Of a DNA stretch of 64,000 bases, positions 1 through 11,600 are shown piece after piece. Source of the stretch: Pithys albifrons albifrons (Eukaryota; Chordata; Aves; Passeriformes; Thamnophilidae); assembly GCF_047495875.1 (NCBI RefSeq), contig NC_092497.1, positions 68,772,511 to 68,836,510 on the forward strand, in the 5' to 3' direction. Position 1 is the first letter of the stretch. Every line of letters starts with the position of its first letter. Below the pieces are notes generated by a model. The model saw only the letters and a list, made by a program, of their open reading frames with translations. It made no database searches and was not told the origin of the DNA. The position numbers were made by a program, and so were the translations under genes.

Positions 1-540
1 CGTTCCTTATCCAAGTTCCCTCTTCCCACAAAACCCTCCGGGTCGCAGCCCCCTGTCCTGGCCTGACCCAGCCATGGGGGCGGTTGCCGGCGGGGCCGCC
101 CACGAGGCGCCGCTGGAGCCCGGGCGGGGGCTGTCCCTGCCTCGGAGTGCCGGAAGCCCTACGGTAGACTTTCCCCACCCATCTCATTCTCCCATTGGTC
201 CTTTTGCCGCTCCTCCCCTCCCTCCTTCCTTTCGTTTGCATGTACCCAATGAACTGTGTTACTCCGCCCCGTCTCCACCCCTCTTCCCCACCTACCTCCG
301 GGGAATTCCCATGCTCTCCTTATAAGCTAGTGTGCGGCAATAAACTTGGCTTTTCCTCGTGGACTCCTGGCAAGTGTGGACTTGTTTCGTTCGGGACGGT
401 CGACGGGCCGGGGGCGGGCGGAGCCGACCTCGCTTCTAAGGGGCCTGATCCTAGGGAGCCCTGCTTGCCGCTTTCCTAGCCTGGCTCCTGGAAGCAGAAA
501 CCTCTCCACCGTATTGGTGGGCTATTTTTAATCCGCTGAT
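1..540 (+). mobile_element. LTR-like GC-rich sequence at the window edge
   Basis: Reads like an LTR in the + orientation, cut by the window start: CCAAT-type boxes (cattggt, ccaatgaac), a TATA-like ccttataagc near 319, AATAAA at about 341, then a GT/CG-rich U5-like stretch. GC is far above its surroundings. No terminal repeats or internal retroviral genes are seen, so the ends are guesses. A small CpG-rich promoter is the alternative. Confidence 0.45.
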
Positions 541-920
541 ACATGCAGACTGCCTGTGGAATTAGAGCCATAATTCCTTTCTCTGCCAGTACTGCTGCTT
601 GAAAGGTAGTTAGAAACAGGTAAATTCATTCACAAAACAACATTCAGGATGACTTCTGCCTTTAGAAAATGAGTAGGAAGCATCAATAATTTTCTTTTCA
701 CAAGACTTCCTGATTTGTAAGTGGATAGCATGACAAAATATTCTTGGCCAAAGCAAACCTAGAAAAGAAATTTTATTGGGCTGAATTTACTTTTCCACCC
801 CAGTGATGTTTCAGAAAAAACACCTGAAGTGAGACTGAAGAGTTGTGTTTGAGTAGCTCAGTTCCAGATGCACCTTTTTCTCACTGTTTTGCCACAGGCA
901 AGTGTATTTTTCCATGATCC

Positions 921-1750
921 AGAGAATCACAGAATCATAGAATCGATTGGGTTGGAAAAGACCTCCAAGATCATCAAGTCCAACCCTTGGTCCAACTCCA
1001 GTCTGTTTAGTAGATCATGGCACTCAGTGCCACGTTCAATCTCAGTTTAAAAATCTCCAGGGATGGTGAATCCACCACCTCTCTGGGTAGCCCATTCCAA
1101 TGCCTGATTACTCTCTCTGGAAAGAATTTTTTTCTGATCTCCAATTTAAATTTCCCCTGGCAGAGCTTAAGCCCATTCCCCCTTGCCCTGTTGCTGAGTG
1201 CCTGGGAGAAGAGACCAACCCCCACCTGGCTATAACTTCCCTTCAGGAAGTTCTACACAGTGATGAGGTCACCTCTAAGCCTCCTCTTCTCCAGGATAAA
1301 CAACCCCAGCTCCCTCAGCCTCTCCCCGTAGGACTTATGCTCCAGTCCCTTCACCAGCCTTGTTGCTCTTCTCTGGACCCGCTCCAGCACCTCAATATCT
1401 TTCCTGAACTGAGGGGTCCAGAACTGAACACTATACTCAAGGTGTGGCCTCACCAACGCAGAGTACAGGGGAAGGATCACTTCCCTGGTCCTGCTGGCCA
1501 CGCTATTTTTGATACAGGACAGGATCCCATTGGCCTTCTTGGCCACCTGGGCACACTGTTGGCTCATGTTGAGCTTCCTGTCAATTAGTACCCCCACGTC
1601 CCTTTCTTCCTGGCTGCTCTCCAGCCACTCTGTGCCCAGCCTGTAGTGCTGCATGGGGTTGTTGTGGCCAAAGTCAGGACCCGGCACTTGGCCTTATTGA
1701 ACTTCATCCCACTGGAATCAGCCCATCTCCCAGGTCTATCCAGATCAACT
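921..1750 (-). mobile_element. CR1 LINE, 5'-truncated
   Basis: The plus strand begins with the inverse of the CR1 3' end (agaatcacagaatcatag, then ttgggttggaaaagacc). On the minus strand an open frame of 144 codons (1253-1687) encodes the end of the CR1 reverse transcriptase protein, with [18 protein letters not shown] and [17 protein letters not shown]. Low decay suggests a fairly young copy. The 5' end is truncated, as usual for CR1. Confidence 0.93.
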
Positions 1751-4700
1751 CACCATCACCTCCAGTCGTAAAGGCACCTTATCTGTCCACTGCTGCTTAC
1801 CTGTTACATCTTCAGGGAAGGTAAGATAACAATTCTCACACAACTTTCTTTGGGGTGTTTCTGTCAGAGAGGTTTTATTTTCCTCTTACTGAGATTCTGT
1901 CATTTCTGACACTAAGCATAGACTTCCCAGGTGAAATACTGCCTTCCTTTAAGCCAGACAAAGTGTTGCGGTCAGGTTCAGCATGGTCTCAAGTGTCTCC
2001 AGAGTAAAAGGTGCTGTTGCAAATACCAGAGCTGAAGAACCTAAAACAAGGGGTAGTTTTCAGTCTTTCTGAAGGCCTTTGACAGTTTTGGCACATCTCT
2101 TCAGGCTGCAGAGATAATCCCAGTTAAACCTAGGGCTGTGAGCCAACAGAAAGAAAAGTTTGGCTGACATGTTTGGGATGATGACTTGGCAGTTATTTCC
2201 TATCACCTTCCTCCCAACAATCTGGTCCTGACAAACTGGACCTGGGCCTTGCGCTCAAAGTTTGACCACACTAGTAAAAAGTGACATTATAAATTCCCAG
2301 ATAAATAGAAATATTAGAGTTCTCCCCATCACTCAAATCTATGTGTTTTCTTGAAGCTTTCGGTTATAGTACTCAAGTTCAAGAACAACTACAATGGAAT
2401 TTTTAGCCTCTAACTGTGACCCATTTTCTGCACCAACTATATCAAAACCAAATCCCATTTCAGTTTTGTCATCAGTTGACCCGCAGTCTTTGATAAACTA
2501 AGATATGGCCAACAATTTTAAAAACATGCTTCAGTTTTCCTTAAATATTTTAACATTTCTCTTGTGATATTTTCAAGACCAAATACAAATCCCCTGGTCA
2601 ACTCTCTATCAGATTCAGTATCCTGTTACAAAATTCTACATTGTTCCACTTGAACAGTTTTTTTGAAACACATTGGCTCTGGCATTACGGCCTTTCCAGT
2701 CCTACTTGCTATTAATTTACTATTTAAGGAGGGAAACCTGCATGCTCTTTTTCCTCTGAGTACCTTACAATAGCTTATATAGTTTATGTCCACTAAACAC
2801 TTTATACAGCAGCATAACCCTCTCTTTTAAATTAAGTGATGCAACTAGTGAGCAACATAAACAGTCTCACACTCAACAAGCTACAGCCAAAAAAGTTTTC
2901 AGTACTTTGTTTTGGGCAGGACATAATCTGCTTTTGTCATTAAGGCAGATGTTGTGAACTGGTACTTCCACTGTGTCTGTAGTGCTATTGGTAAACAGCT
3001 GGAGGTCAGTGCTTTTCTTTACTGTGGTGGGAAGTAACATCTTTCTGGATGGTAAGAACTACATGCCTATCCTGAGGAAAACATTCAAGATTTTGGATCC
3101 TGGAAGAATTGTTTCATAGTCTTAACTGAGTGAAGGCTGAGGTGACAGGTAAGACCTAAGAAAGCAATTCAATTAACTAGTGTACATGGTAATTAATCTG
3201 AGAACTGTTCGTAACCAGTCTATTTGTGAGTATCTTATTTTTCCTTTATTTTGTACAGAGATATTTGGTAATCTCAGTGAATGTTCAGACAACAAACTGT
3301 TTAGAACTCTGTGAGCCAGAGTTCTTCTAACTTAAGAAAGTGCTACTTTTAATAAAATCCTGACTTTACAAGATTCTAAATATATACATGCACGCATATA
3401 TACATAGCTATGTATATGCAAGAAATCTCTCAGGGGAACTCAGATCATCTGTAACCAAGCTCAGCTTTCTTTTTAACTCTGCTTACAGGTCACTGGCCAC
3501 TTCAAGAATACCAGCAGTCATTGTGTAGAGCTCTTCCAAGTCCAAAGCCTCTCCTCTCAACTCCTCTCTGAATAAGCTGTCCTGTAAGGTGACATTGTGC
3601 ATGACACAGTGCATGCTGCTTCTCATCTCTCCAGGTATGCCTTATCCAGCCCCACACAGTCCAGCAGCTTGCTGGCATATGACACACCTTTGCTCTGCTG
3701 CGCCATGCAATGTGGAGCATCACAGGATGGGATCTCTGCTGACAACAAGTGTGCATCAGCTTTTTGGGCTAGACCAGTCCTGTTTCTCCAATCTGAGCTG
3801 TAATTCCTTTTGAACAGAGACAAGTGCCTTATACATTTTCCCTGGCAAGCAGAGGCTATTATCTGCTCCATTTCATTTCCTAAATTGAAAAGTATATACA
3901 ATACAGATTCTAGGGTATAATTTTTGATCTGCCATAGTGTATTAAAATTCAATATTTGTATGCCATAAGCAATAATTACATAAGGAAAGATGGACAATAG
4001 CTTTAATAGTGTGCAAACATGTACCTATGGCAATGAGAAGGAATTTACACCTTTAATTGATCAAATAGTGCAGTTGAATTCACATTACAACTGTACTTTG
4101 GCTCAAAAATATATGTTCGGATGAAAAACAAGCATTTGCTCTGGCTCCTTGAAGGCCAGGAAGCCCTGATGCCACCACTGGACTGATCACCCCTTAAAGT
4201 ATTTGAAACACTCCTAAGTACTGTAAGAGTAGTTTAAGAGTATGTTTATAGCACAAGTGCTGGAAACTTTCATTGAGCAGATGATAAGGGGTGTGTTATT
4301 TTTAGTTGGTTTGGCTACGAGGAAAATTTATGCTTTACAAATCTGATTCAGATCTGCCCTACTTCATCACTAATGCAAAGACAGCTGCTTACTATAGTTA
4401 TCTTAACTTCAGTTACATGTTTTGCCTGCTAAAGTGGTAATCATAGCTCTTTGGAAAAAGCAAGGAAGGAAACAATAATTATACAGATAGAGAGGGAAGA
4501 TATTCCAGCTGAAATTCAGATTTATTTTCCCACATTACCTAACCTTCAAGACTATCAATAAAGCACATAATACATATAGTACATCTCTCTAGAACGATGC
4601 TTATCTTTAAACATTATCCAGCTTTCAGACTTCCCACTGCTTGCTTTCAGCTTCCTTCATGTCTCACCTGAACGGCACAGCATAACCTGAATGTATTTTT

Positions 4701-7187
4701 TGGGGAGTAACTCAATTTTGCAGAAGAAACCTCCTTTTGTTTTATTTTGGTGGTATTCCTGATTAATCTTAACTGAGTTTTAGGGATTAAAACATACCAG
4801 TCTGAATCTCTGGTGTGCCTGTAAGATGTGTGGTGGAAGATTCTGCTTTTTAATGAAAACTGAAAAAAGATCACTTAGCAGATGTCCTCACTGATTTTTA
4901 TGTGATAGAGAACAATTTCTACAAACTCCTTTTTATCATCAGAAATACCTAGGCAAAAAAAAATTCTTGACTTCTCTTGAGCTGGGCCTTACTCATGCAC
5001 TCTTAAGTACTAGCACAGTGACTCCAGAGCACCAGAAAGGCAATGCCAAGCCTTCCTGCACCTCTCCTGAGACAGGATAGCATAGTGATGTGTGGCTACT
5101 AAAGTTTTCAGTCAGATACTTTTGTTCATGCTCACTTTGTGGGTTGTCAGCAACCACACATAGCACTGCTTAAGCAGTGTTTCACCATATGTCTTGCACA
5201 CACTTTCACTCTGCTTTTTTGGGAAATACATGGGTTGTTGACATGGATTCTGTCTTTTCCAGCTTCCATCTCCTTCTGCCAACCACATTTTCTTAGCTAA
5301 ATAATGTTTGGCAGTGGACATAAGTGATTATAGGTGCAAGCAAGTGTAAGACCACATCAACAGTGGAGAGGAAGTCGGGTTTAATGATTAAAAAGTACAA
5401 AGTGTTGGTTCAAACAATTGTTTTTGTTCAGTAAACCATATGATTTTATTGTGTGGTTAGCTTTTCTGGGCTAATTCAAGCTTTAATAAACAGGCATAGC
5501 TTTTGTGACAAAAAAGAGGACTATCTCTCCATTTCTGATCCTTCTCCGCTGTTCTAATCCTTTCTCACAGATGAGGGCTGAATTACCCATGATTTTGAGA
5601 CTTCACTGCATTGAAGACATAGCTAAGGCTGTGTTGAGGATCAGATAAAATTAACAAGGAGGTCGTGTGTCTTCCCAAAAACTCAGCACCAAATAGGTTA
5701 TGGCAACTAAGTTTGGCTTTCCAACTTCATGAAGTTATTTTATATTCTGTTGTTTCTGGTGCTGGCATGTGAATCATTCTCACCTGGCCTTTCTAGTTTC
5801 CCCAACAGCTGGCCATTGCAATCTGCTTGACTAAACTTTTAGCTACAGCAGCATTCCTGGGATTTTGATTAAGAGTTAATTCCCATGCAAAAAGTGAAAC
5901 AAGGAAAATTTGCCCATGGTAATAAGAGAAGCAGTCCTACATTTAAATCCATACCCAAAGCTTGTGAAACTGCTTTGGAAACCATACAAGTAACCAAATA
6001 CCTTGGGCCATTCGATCATCTGAGGTACACAGGAGTAAATACGAAAGGTCTCTGCTGTAGATTAATAGGTATCACACATATGTGAATGATGTCTTAATTT
6101 GGCACATTATAACTTACTTGGTCTTATGTCTTAAAGTACCCAAAAGTGTGACTTTCAAACTAAAGAAAAACTGTTATTAATTCCCTACAAAAACTCCATG
6201 TAATTTTAAAATAAAGTTAATTAGAAAGGAAACAACATAAATACTTTATATATTAGACATCAGAGGTTACCTGGAAAAAGTCTTGCTTCAGGTTTCACTA
6301 CAGAGGAGAAATATTACCAGAAAAAAAAAAAAACAAACAAAACCAAACAAAACCTAAAGCATCTGTTTTGTCTTCTCATTTTTCCAATTTTGCAGTGATG
6401 CAATCCTACAGCTCTCAAGAGGGGTAATTTTGTTTATCTAGGCATGTGTGTCTTTTCTTCCTACTCTTGAGGTAACTCCAGTTCCTCCAGAAAGAATAGC
6501 ATCCAACAGCTCATAATTTCAAAAGTAACTGGCTAGACTTGTATTTTGGCCAACTGAATTTTACTACCTTCAATAAGCTAAATGCAGGTTGTCTTTTGCC
6601 CAGGTGTGTGTTGTATCCGTTTGCCTTTATTCAGGGATTTGTCCAGCTCAGGACACCCATTGGCTTCTAAGGTTACGTGAAAAAGATTTTCAGTGTGTTG
6701 ACAGCAGATCCCCAAAACCAAGGACTCTCTCCCCAAAAGAGCTCATAACTTAGAGTCTGCAAGGCACCATCTCCCCCACCATGAGGAAAAACCAAAGGAA
6801 TGCAAGAGGCAGGATGCTGCAGAAAGGTTTCTAAAATTGTACCATAACCTACCCAGAACTTGCTTATACACACATGCACAGACAGACTCACACAAAGGTT
6901 TTATATGTCTCTTGGCCTTTTCACTTTCCAGCTGCAAATTAGTGGATTGTGAGAACAATGTCAATATGTGCTACTTTAAGAACAATATTTTATGTAACTC
7001 AGATTAAAATTTAACTGGGCTGTCTCACTATTCAGTATGTGCAGCCTTTTTTACAAGATCTGATAAAGATCAGTTTTGTTGGAACTTGTCCTTCATAGCA
7101 CTTACAAAAGCAACTTCCCTGCTACTGGCACTTGGAGCAAAACAAGCTGCAAAATCTGCCGCATTTGAGAATGCTTAGTATGGTTTT
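1751..7187. other. Intergenic, nothing recognised
   Basis: AT-rich single-copy-looking sequence downstream of the MPDZ 3' end. No frame shows a known domain. The longest open frame (124 codons, minus strand, 3623-3997) has no recognisable motif. A short A-rich tract lies near 6320-6360. Confidence 0.6.
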
Positions 7188-7198
7188 ATACATGAAAT

Positions 7199-7317
7199 GG
7201 GCAGTTCAATGCCTCCCTGACATCCGATCCCGTCAGATCTCGGAAGCTAAGCAGGGTCAGACCCGGATTAGTACTTGGATGGGAGACCTCCTGGGAAATG
7301 CCGGGTGCTGTAGGTTC
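7199..7317 (+). pseudogene. 5S rRNA-like head of the SINE, internal Pol III promoter retained
   Basis: From about 7225 the sequence follows vertebrate 5S rRNA closely: gatctcggaagctaagcag, tagtacttggatgggagacc and ccgggtgctgtagg are all present. The box A region is at 7244-7257 and box C at 7277-7288, both nearly intact. The first ~25 bases are more diverged. There is no clean T-run terminator at the 5S end; the sequence runs on into the SINE body. It is therefore not a functional 5S gene. Confidence 0.85.
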
Positions 7318-7508
7318 TAGTCCTGAGGACTTCACTGTCACTGTCCAAGCTCGCTCGGCCGTGTCAGATGAACCTCAGGACTTAAACGGTGGGGCCAGTT
7401 CTGTGCACGCTGTGCCTCACCTAAAATCCACTGCGCAGGCTGGAAGGGCACACCCACGTGGGGGGACAGCCCTTCCCAAATCTTCGCTGGCGAAGCCGAG
7501 CCACACAC
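7199..7508 (+). mobile_element. 5S rRNA-headed SINE-like insertion with target-site duplication
   Basis: A 310-base insertion flanked by a perfect 11-base direct repeat, atacatgaaat, at 7188-7198 and 7509-7519. The first 118 bases are 5S rRNA-like. The remaining 190 bases are a distinct GC-rich body that ends in a perfect hairpin (cttcgc-tg-gcgaag) followed by a short CA tail (ccacacac) instead of poly(A). This organisation fits a Pol III SINE. A microsatellite-type tail after a 3' hairpin suggests mobilisation by an RTE-type LINE rather than L1, but that is inference. Confidence 0.8.
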
Positions 7509-7928
7509 ATACATGAAATAAATAAAAAGCGCCAAAAGTGACTGGAAGGATTTGTGGTACATTGTGACTTGCTAATCTTGCTTTAGCTGCATTGTAACAC
7601 TCACTTCCTAGTCCTGTAGGTAACCACTTCACTGGCCTGGCACCTGCAAATAGCTGTCAACTACTAAAGGATACCTGAGGCAGCCTGCAAGTGTGTTTGA
7701 CAAACCTTAGCCAGCTCTATGTTCACTTAACAGACTTATGTCACCAGAAAGTTCAGCCCTCCAAGCTGCAGTTGAGCGTGGCTGTCTTAGTTTGAGGGAA
7801 ACCAAAATGTTTACCAAAATCAGAGGAGAGGATTCCTCCTGAATGACCATGTCACTCCATATTAAATTTTAGGAAAGGAACTTTAATTAGAAAATGGATA
7901 TAAGAAGGATAACTGGTTTTAATTAATG

Positions 7929-7934
7929 TGTCTG

Positions 7935-7984
<50 letters not shown>

Positions 7985-8689
7985 ATCTATCTATCTATCA
8001 CACATATATATACATATATAACCAAGACTAGGACAAAAAAACAAACAAGCACCTGGTACCCGCAAAGAGAAGAAAAAAAAATCAAAACCCGTTAGGTGAA
8101 ACTGAGTTTGCATCTGTTGCTTGTCTGGTGCAGCAATATTTGCAGACAGCAGGGGTTGCTGCCGTGCCTCAGCTGGCAGTGGCTCAGAGGTGGCTCAGTT
8201 CTCTGGTAAGGCGAAGACAAAAGGCAGTCGGCAGACGCTGACCGCGCTGAATCACTCACTTGCAGAGACGAAGGCCAAAGGAGCTAGCAGGCGACGCAGA
8301 GTCTCTCTCTTGCAGATGGAAAGCTCTCGTCCTCTCTCCGATTAGTAGCACAGAGCAACAGAGCTCTGCCATGCCATGCCCGCCTGCCAGGGCAGCTAGG
8401 CCAGCTTGGGGCCTGAGCCACAGGCAGCAGGCCCAGAGGAATTGTGCACTGGCCCCTTGTCTCCTGAGGAAGGAAGCTGGACAGGTGCGAGCTGCTCTCC
8501 TTTGGGATTGCAGAGGCTGAGTGAGGGTTGTGGATGGCCAAAAAGAGGAAAAAAAACAAACAGGGCAACCCAGCTCCACCACCAGCCCCTTCACCCATCC
8601 CGTGAACAGTGACCGTTTCTTCTCCCTGCCCTCAGCCCTAACCCAAGGCAATCAACTTGAAACTCAAAGTGGTTGGGCTACTCCTTTTG
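7929..8689 (-). repeat. Unclassified interspersed repeat, copy 1, with (TATC)n tail
   Basis: The reverse complement of this segment aligns by eye, over its whole length, with 61333-62047. Shared blocks include agcaacccctgctgtct, gaggcac and tttggttatatat. The 3' end on the minus strand is a TA/TG-rich stretch and then a long GATA microsatellite (7931-7999 on the plus strand). It is flanked by an imperfect ten-base direct repeat (ttaattaatg at 7919, ttaactaatg at 8690). Open frames inside it show no known protein. Confidence 0.75.
7931..8021. repeat. Microsatellite (TCTA)n followed by TA/CA stretch
   Basis: About 17 near-perfect tetranucleotide units with one interruption (tatcatcta), then cacatatatatacatatata. 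It is the tail of repeat copy 1. Confidence 0.95.
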
Positions 8690-8699
8690 TTAACTAATG

Positions 8700-11600
8700 G
8701 CTTGGTGGGAGGGGGGTTGGGCATTAGCTTTTGAGTTCTGTAGTGGGAGGCAGAGAATTTCGTTAACATCCAGAACTACAACAGAGGCATGGGAGGGAAC
8801 AGGAGAGTTGCAGAATCTTCATTTAAATTGTGGAGAAACAGATGATCAATCCTCAGTTCTGTTAAATCTCTTATTTAAGCATGTGCCTCTCACATATCGA
8901 TGAAAAATGGTGAATTTATAGAAGGCTGGTAGGTAATAATATTCAGAGGGTACTACTGTAAGTGCAAGCAAGCCTCAAAGACATCACATGCATCTCCTGA
9001 TAACAGGCTGTCATTTCTGCAAGAAACAGCTCAGTGGCTGTAGGAACTCACACACATCAGCCCAGTCCACTGGGAATTCCTGCGAGCCTCTATCAACGAC
9101 AGACAGGACTGAGGTCTTTGAAGTCGCTCTACCTAAGAGGAAGCATGCCTATAGCAAATAAGCTGCAGTACAGTTGCATATTTTGTTATCAGTCTGTTTA
9201 ATGTACTTTAGAAGCAAGCCACAAGAGTCAGATGCCCTAAGCTGATAAAAAATCTGTCTTTGAAGAGAAGTATTTAGGAGACATTACTCTAGGAGTTCAA
9301 GACCATCAAACTTCAACTTTTAGATCCTTGTCAAAAACTCTCAAGACATGTTATTAAAGTAAAATGTGACATTTGCGTATAAAACCCCTGTTAATAAATA
9401 ACAGAATTTGTGATCACCTACAAAGTACTTTGGAATTGAATTGAGGAATGCAGTTTTCAGAGGAGATACCAAGTTTCTTATCTTGTGCAGCACCATGCGT
9501 ACCTGTGCATATTCCTCCATACTGCCACAAAAACCTGTTCAAGGATGTGCAGAAAAGTACTTATGTGATTAAGTATATGGTTTGCCAGAGGACTTTAAAA
9601 CATGAAAATGCACTGCATGTGCAGGCAGAAACCCATGTCTTTCTCCCAAAACCTTTATGCTTTTCCTAATCTTTTAGAAAAAAACCCCTTCACAGGACTT
9701 TTTGAAAGGCTATCAGTAAGCAAGTAAAAGCTGTACTCTTACGGCTTTTTATAGCAGAGATTAAAAAGATCAGTTCTTAGCCTCCTACAGAGGTGGTCAG
9801 TAAAGATTTCTTCATAATCTTACTAAAAATGAGAAACAATTTTGCAAGGGATAAACTTATAGCCAGTGACAGGCATAGACAACTTTTTACTCTCCCTGCA
9901 AATGAGTTCTGTTCAGGATATGGCTTTTTGGAGGCATATTTTCGGAAAGCATATATCCCTATGGGTATTTTTAGAGGCTTATTTTTATTATAGAGCATTT
10001 ATTTAGTGATGGCCAGAACAAAATATTTTAGATTTAACGCACATTTTGTTGAAGCTTGTGGCTTTCAATAAAGTTCAAAAGCACTAAAAAGAGGGTCAGA
10101 ATAGGGTAACTTCAAGCTATTGTTATGTGGGCTTTTTTGCTTGGGAATAGATCAGTGCAGACATTTACAATACACTAGAAGTTAACATAACATTCTTGTG
10201 TTGGAATAATAGCCATTAGGTTGCTGATCTGAGCTTAACACAAATGACAGGCTCCAGTGGTTGTTAGTTTTGGAGTGCGTAAGTTCCTTTAAATCTCTGT
10301 AACCCATAAGATTTACCTCAGTTTTGAGGTTTACCTTAATTCTCTAGTGCTATCTGGTGGCTATTACTGAAAATCATTAATGTATAGAAATGCCGCTACA
10401 CAAAAGTCAGCTTCTATCGACCAGTCTACATCCTTCTTCCATGGCTAGTCTGACTTCAACGTCTGCCAGTAGGGCTGGTTAGTAAAGACAAATAGCCTCT
10501 CCCTCAAAGGGTCAGCACCCAAAGCTCTCAGACTGAGTGCCCAATCTGAAACCAGCAGCTGACTGCCCAAACAAGTTTTCTTTGGTTTTGTAATACTAAA
10601 GAAACACTTGTGCAGCCACCACCAGGCCTATTTGTACTTAAATAGGTACAAATTCCCCCCTTGTTACCTGTTAATTTAACTTATCCTTCTGTTATTTCAA
10701 TTCACTTTGGAAGTTCACACTAGAGCAGTCCCAGCCACCTTTCAATATAGAGAAAGCACATTTGTCTCTTTGCTGATGCCTGCCTGAGATTTTTGCCCTT
10801 GACATTGAGAAGGAAACTAATCCAATTAGGGGTTTCTGCTTTTGGTCTTGATCAGAGATTTGCTAGCTTGGCTAAGAGGTTCAAGATTTAAACTCAAATG
10901 TGAGTGTCACTAATACATGTAACACGTGTTCAAACTATAAGTAAAACTGAGTATGGTTCTTATATATAAAAGGAACAGTCACATGAATGTTCTTTGACAT
11001 GGGCTTAAACATAGAGCTTCTAGCAGTGAGGTAATCTGGAATCTGTTCATACTTCTTGAAGTGATCTTAGTCCCAAACATGGCATCAGTATCCCAGACTC
11101 AAACATTTCCTAACTTAAAATAGTATTTCATTGTCCTGCAAGCTGAAACAAGAATGTTCTCCAATCTTAAACACAGAAAATATGTACATTCCCATTTGAA
11201 GAAAGTTCATTGGGAATTTCAATCAACAGTCTAATGGAGAAGAAACAGATCATGCCAACGATTTTTCTGATATTAAAACAGAACAAATATTTACTCTCTT
11301 TTTAAAAATCCCTTGAAAACCTATGGACAAAAAAGGATAAGTGTGCCTATTTTAAGTTCTTCCATAAAAAAAAAATCAAACCTGGAAAGAAATATCTGCA
11401 GTCCAACTTACACAGTACTATTCCCAAATCCACACAAAAAAATACACATGCCCAGGCACGCACATAGGCTTTGGCATCCTTCCCTCGCACATTATAATTC
11501 CCCCCGCACTGGCCCAGCATGCCCACACCAACCAAAAGAAATGGGAAAAGTGCAGACAAGAATTGGTTTGGCTGCTGGTAAAATGAACAGATTTGAAGGG

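Noticed and set aside
1253..1687. 144-codon open frame as a host gene
   Set aside because: It is the C-terminal part of the CR1 reverse transcriptase protein.
3623..3997. 124-codon open frame, minus strand
   Set aside because: No motif, no splice or promoter context, and no likeness to any family I know.
7199..7317. Functional 5S rRNA gene
   Set aside because: The 5' end is diverged, there is no clean terminator at the 5S 3' end, and it is inside a SINE-like element with its own target-site duplication.
8256..8651. Overlapping GC-rich open frames on both strands
   Set aside because: They fall within repeat copy 1, and the frames are not shared with copy 2.
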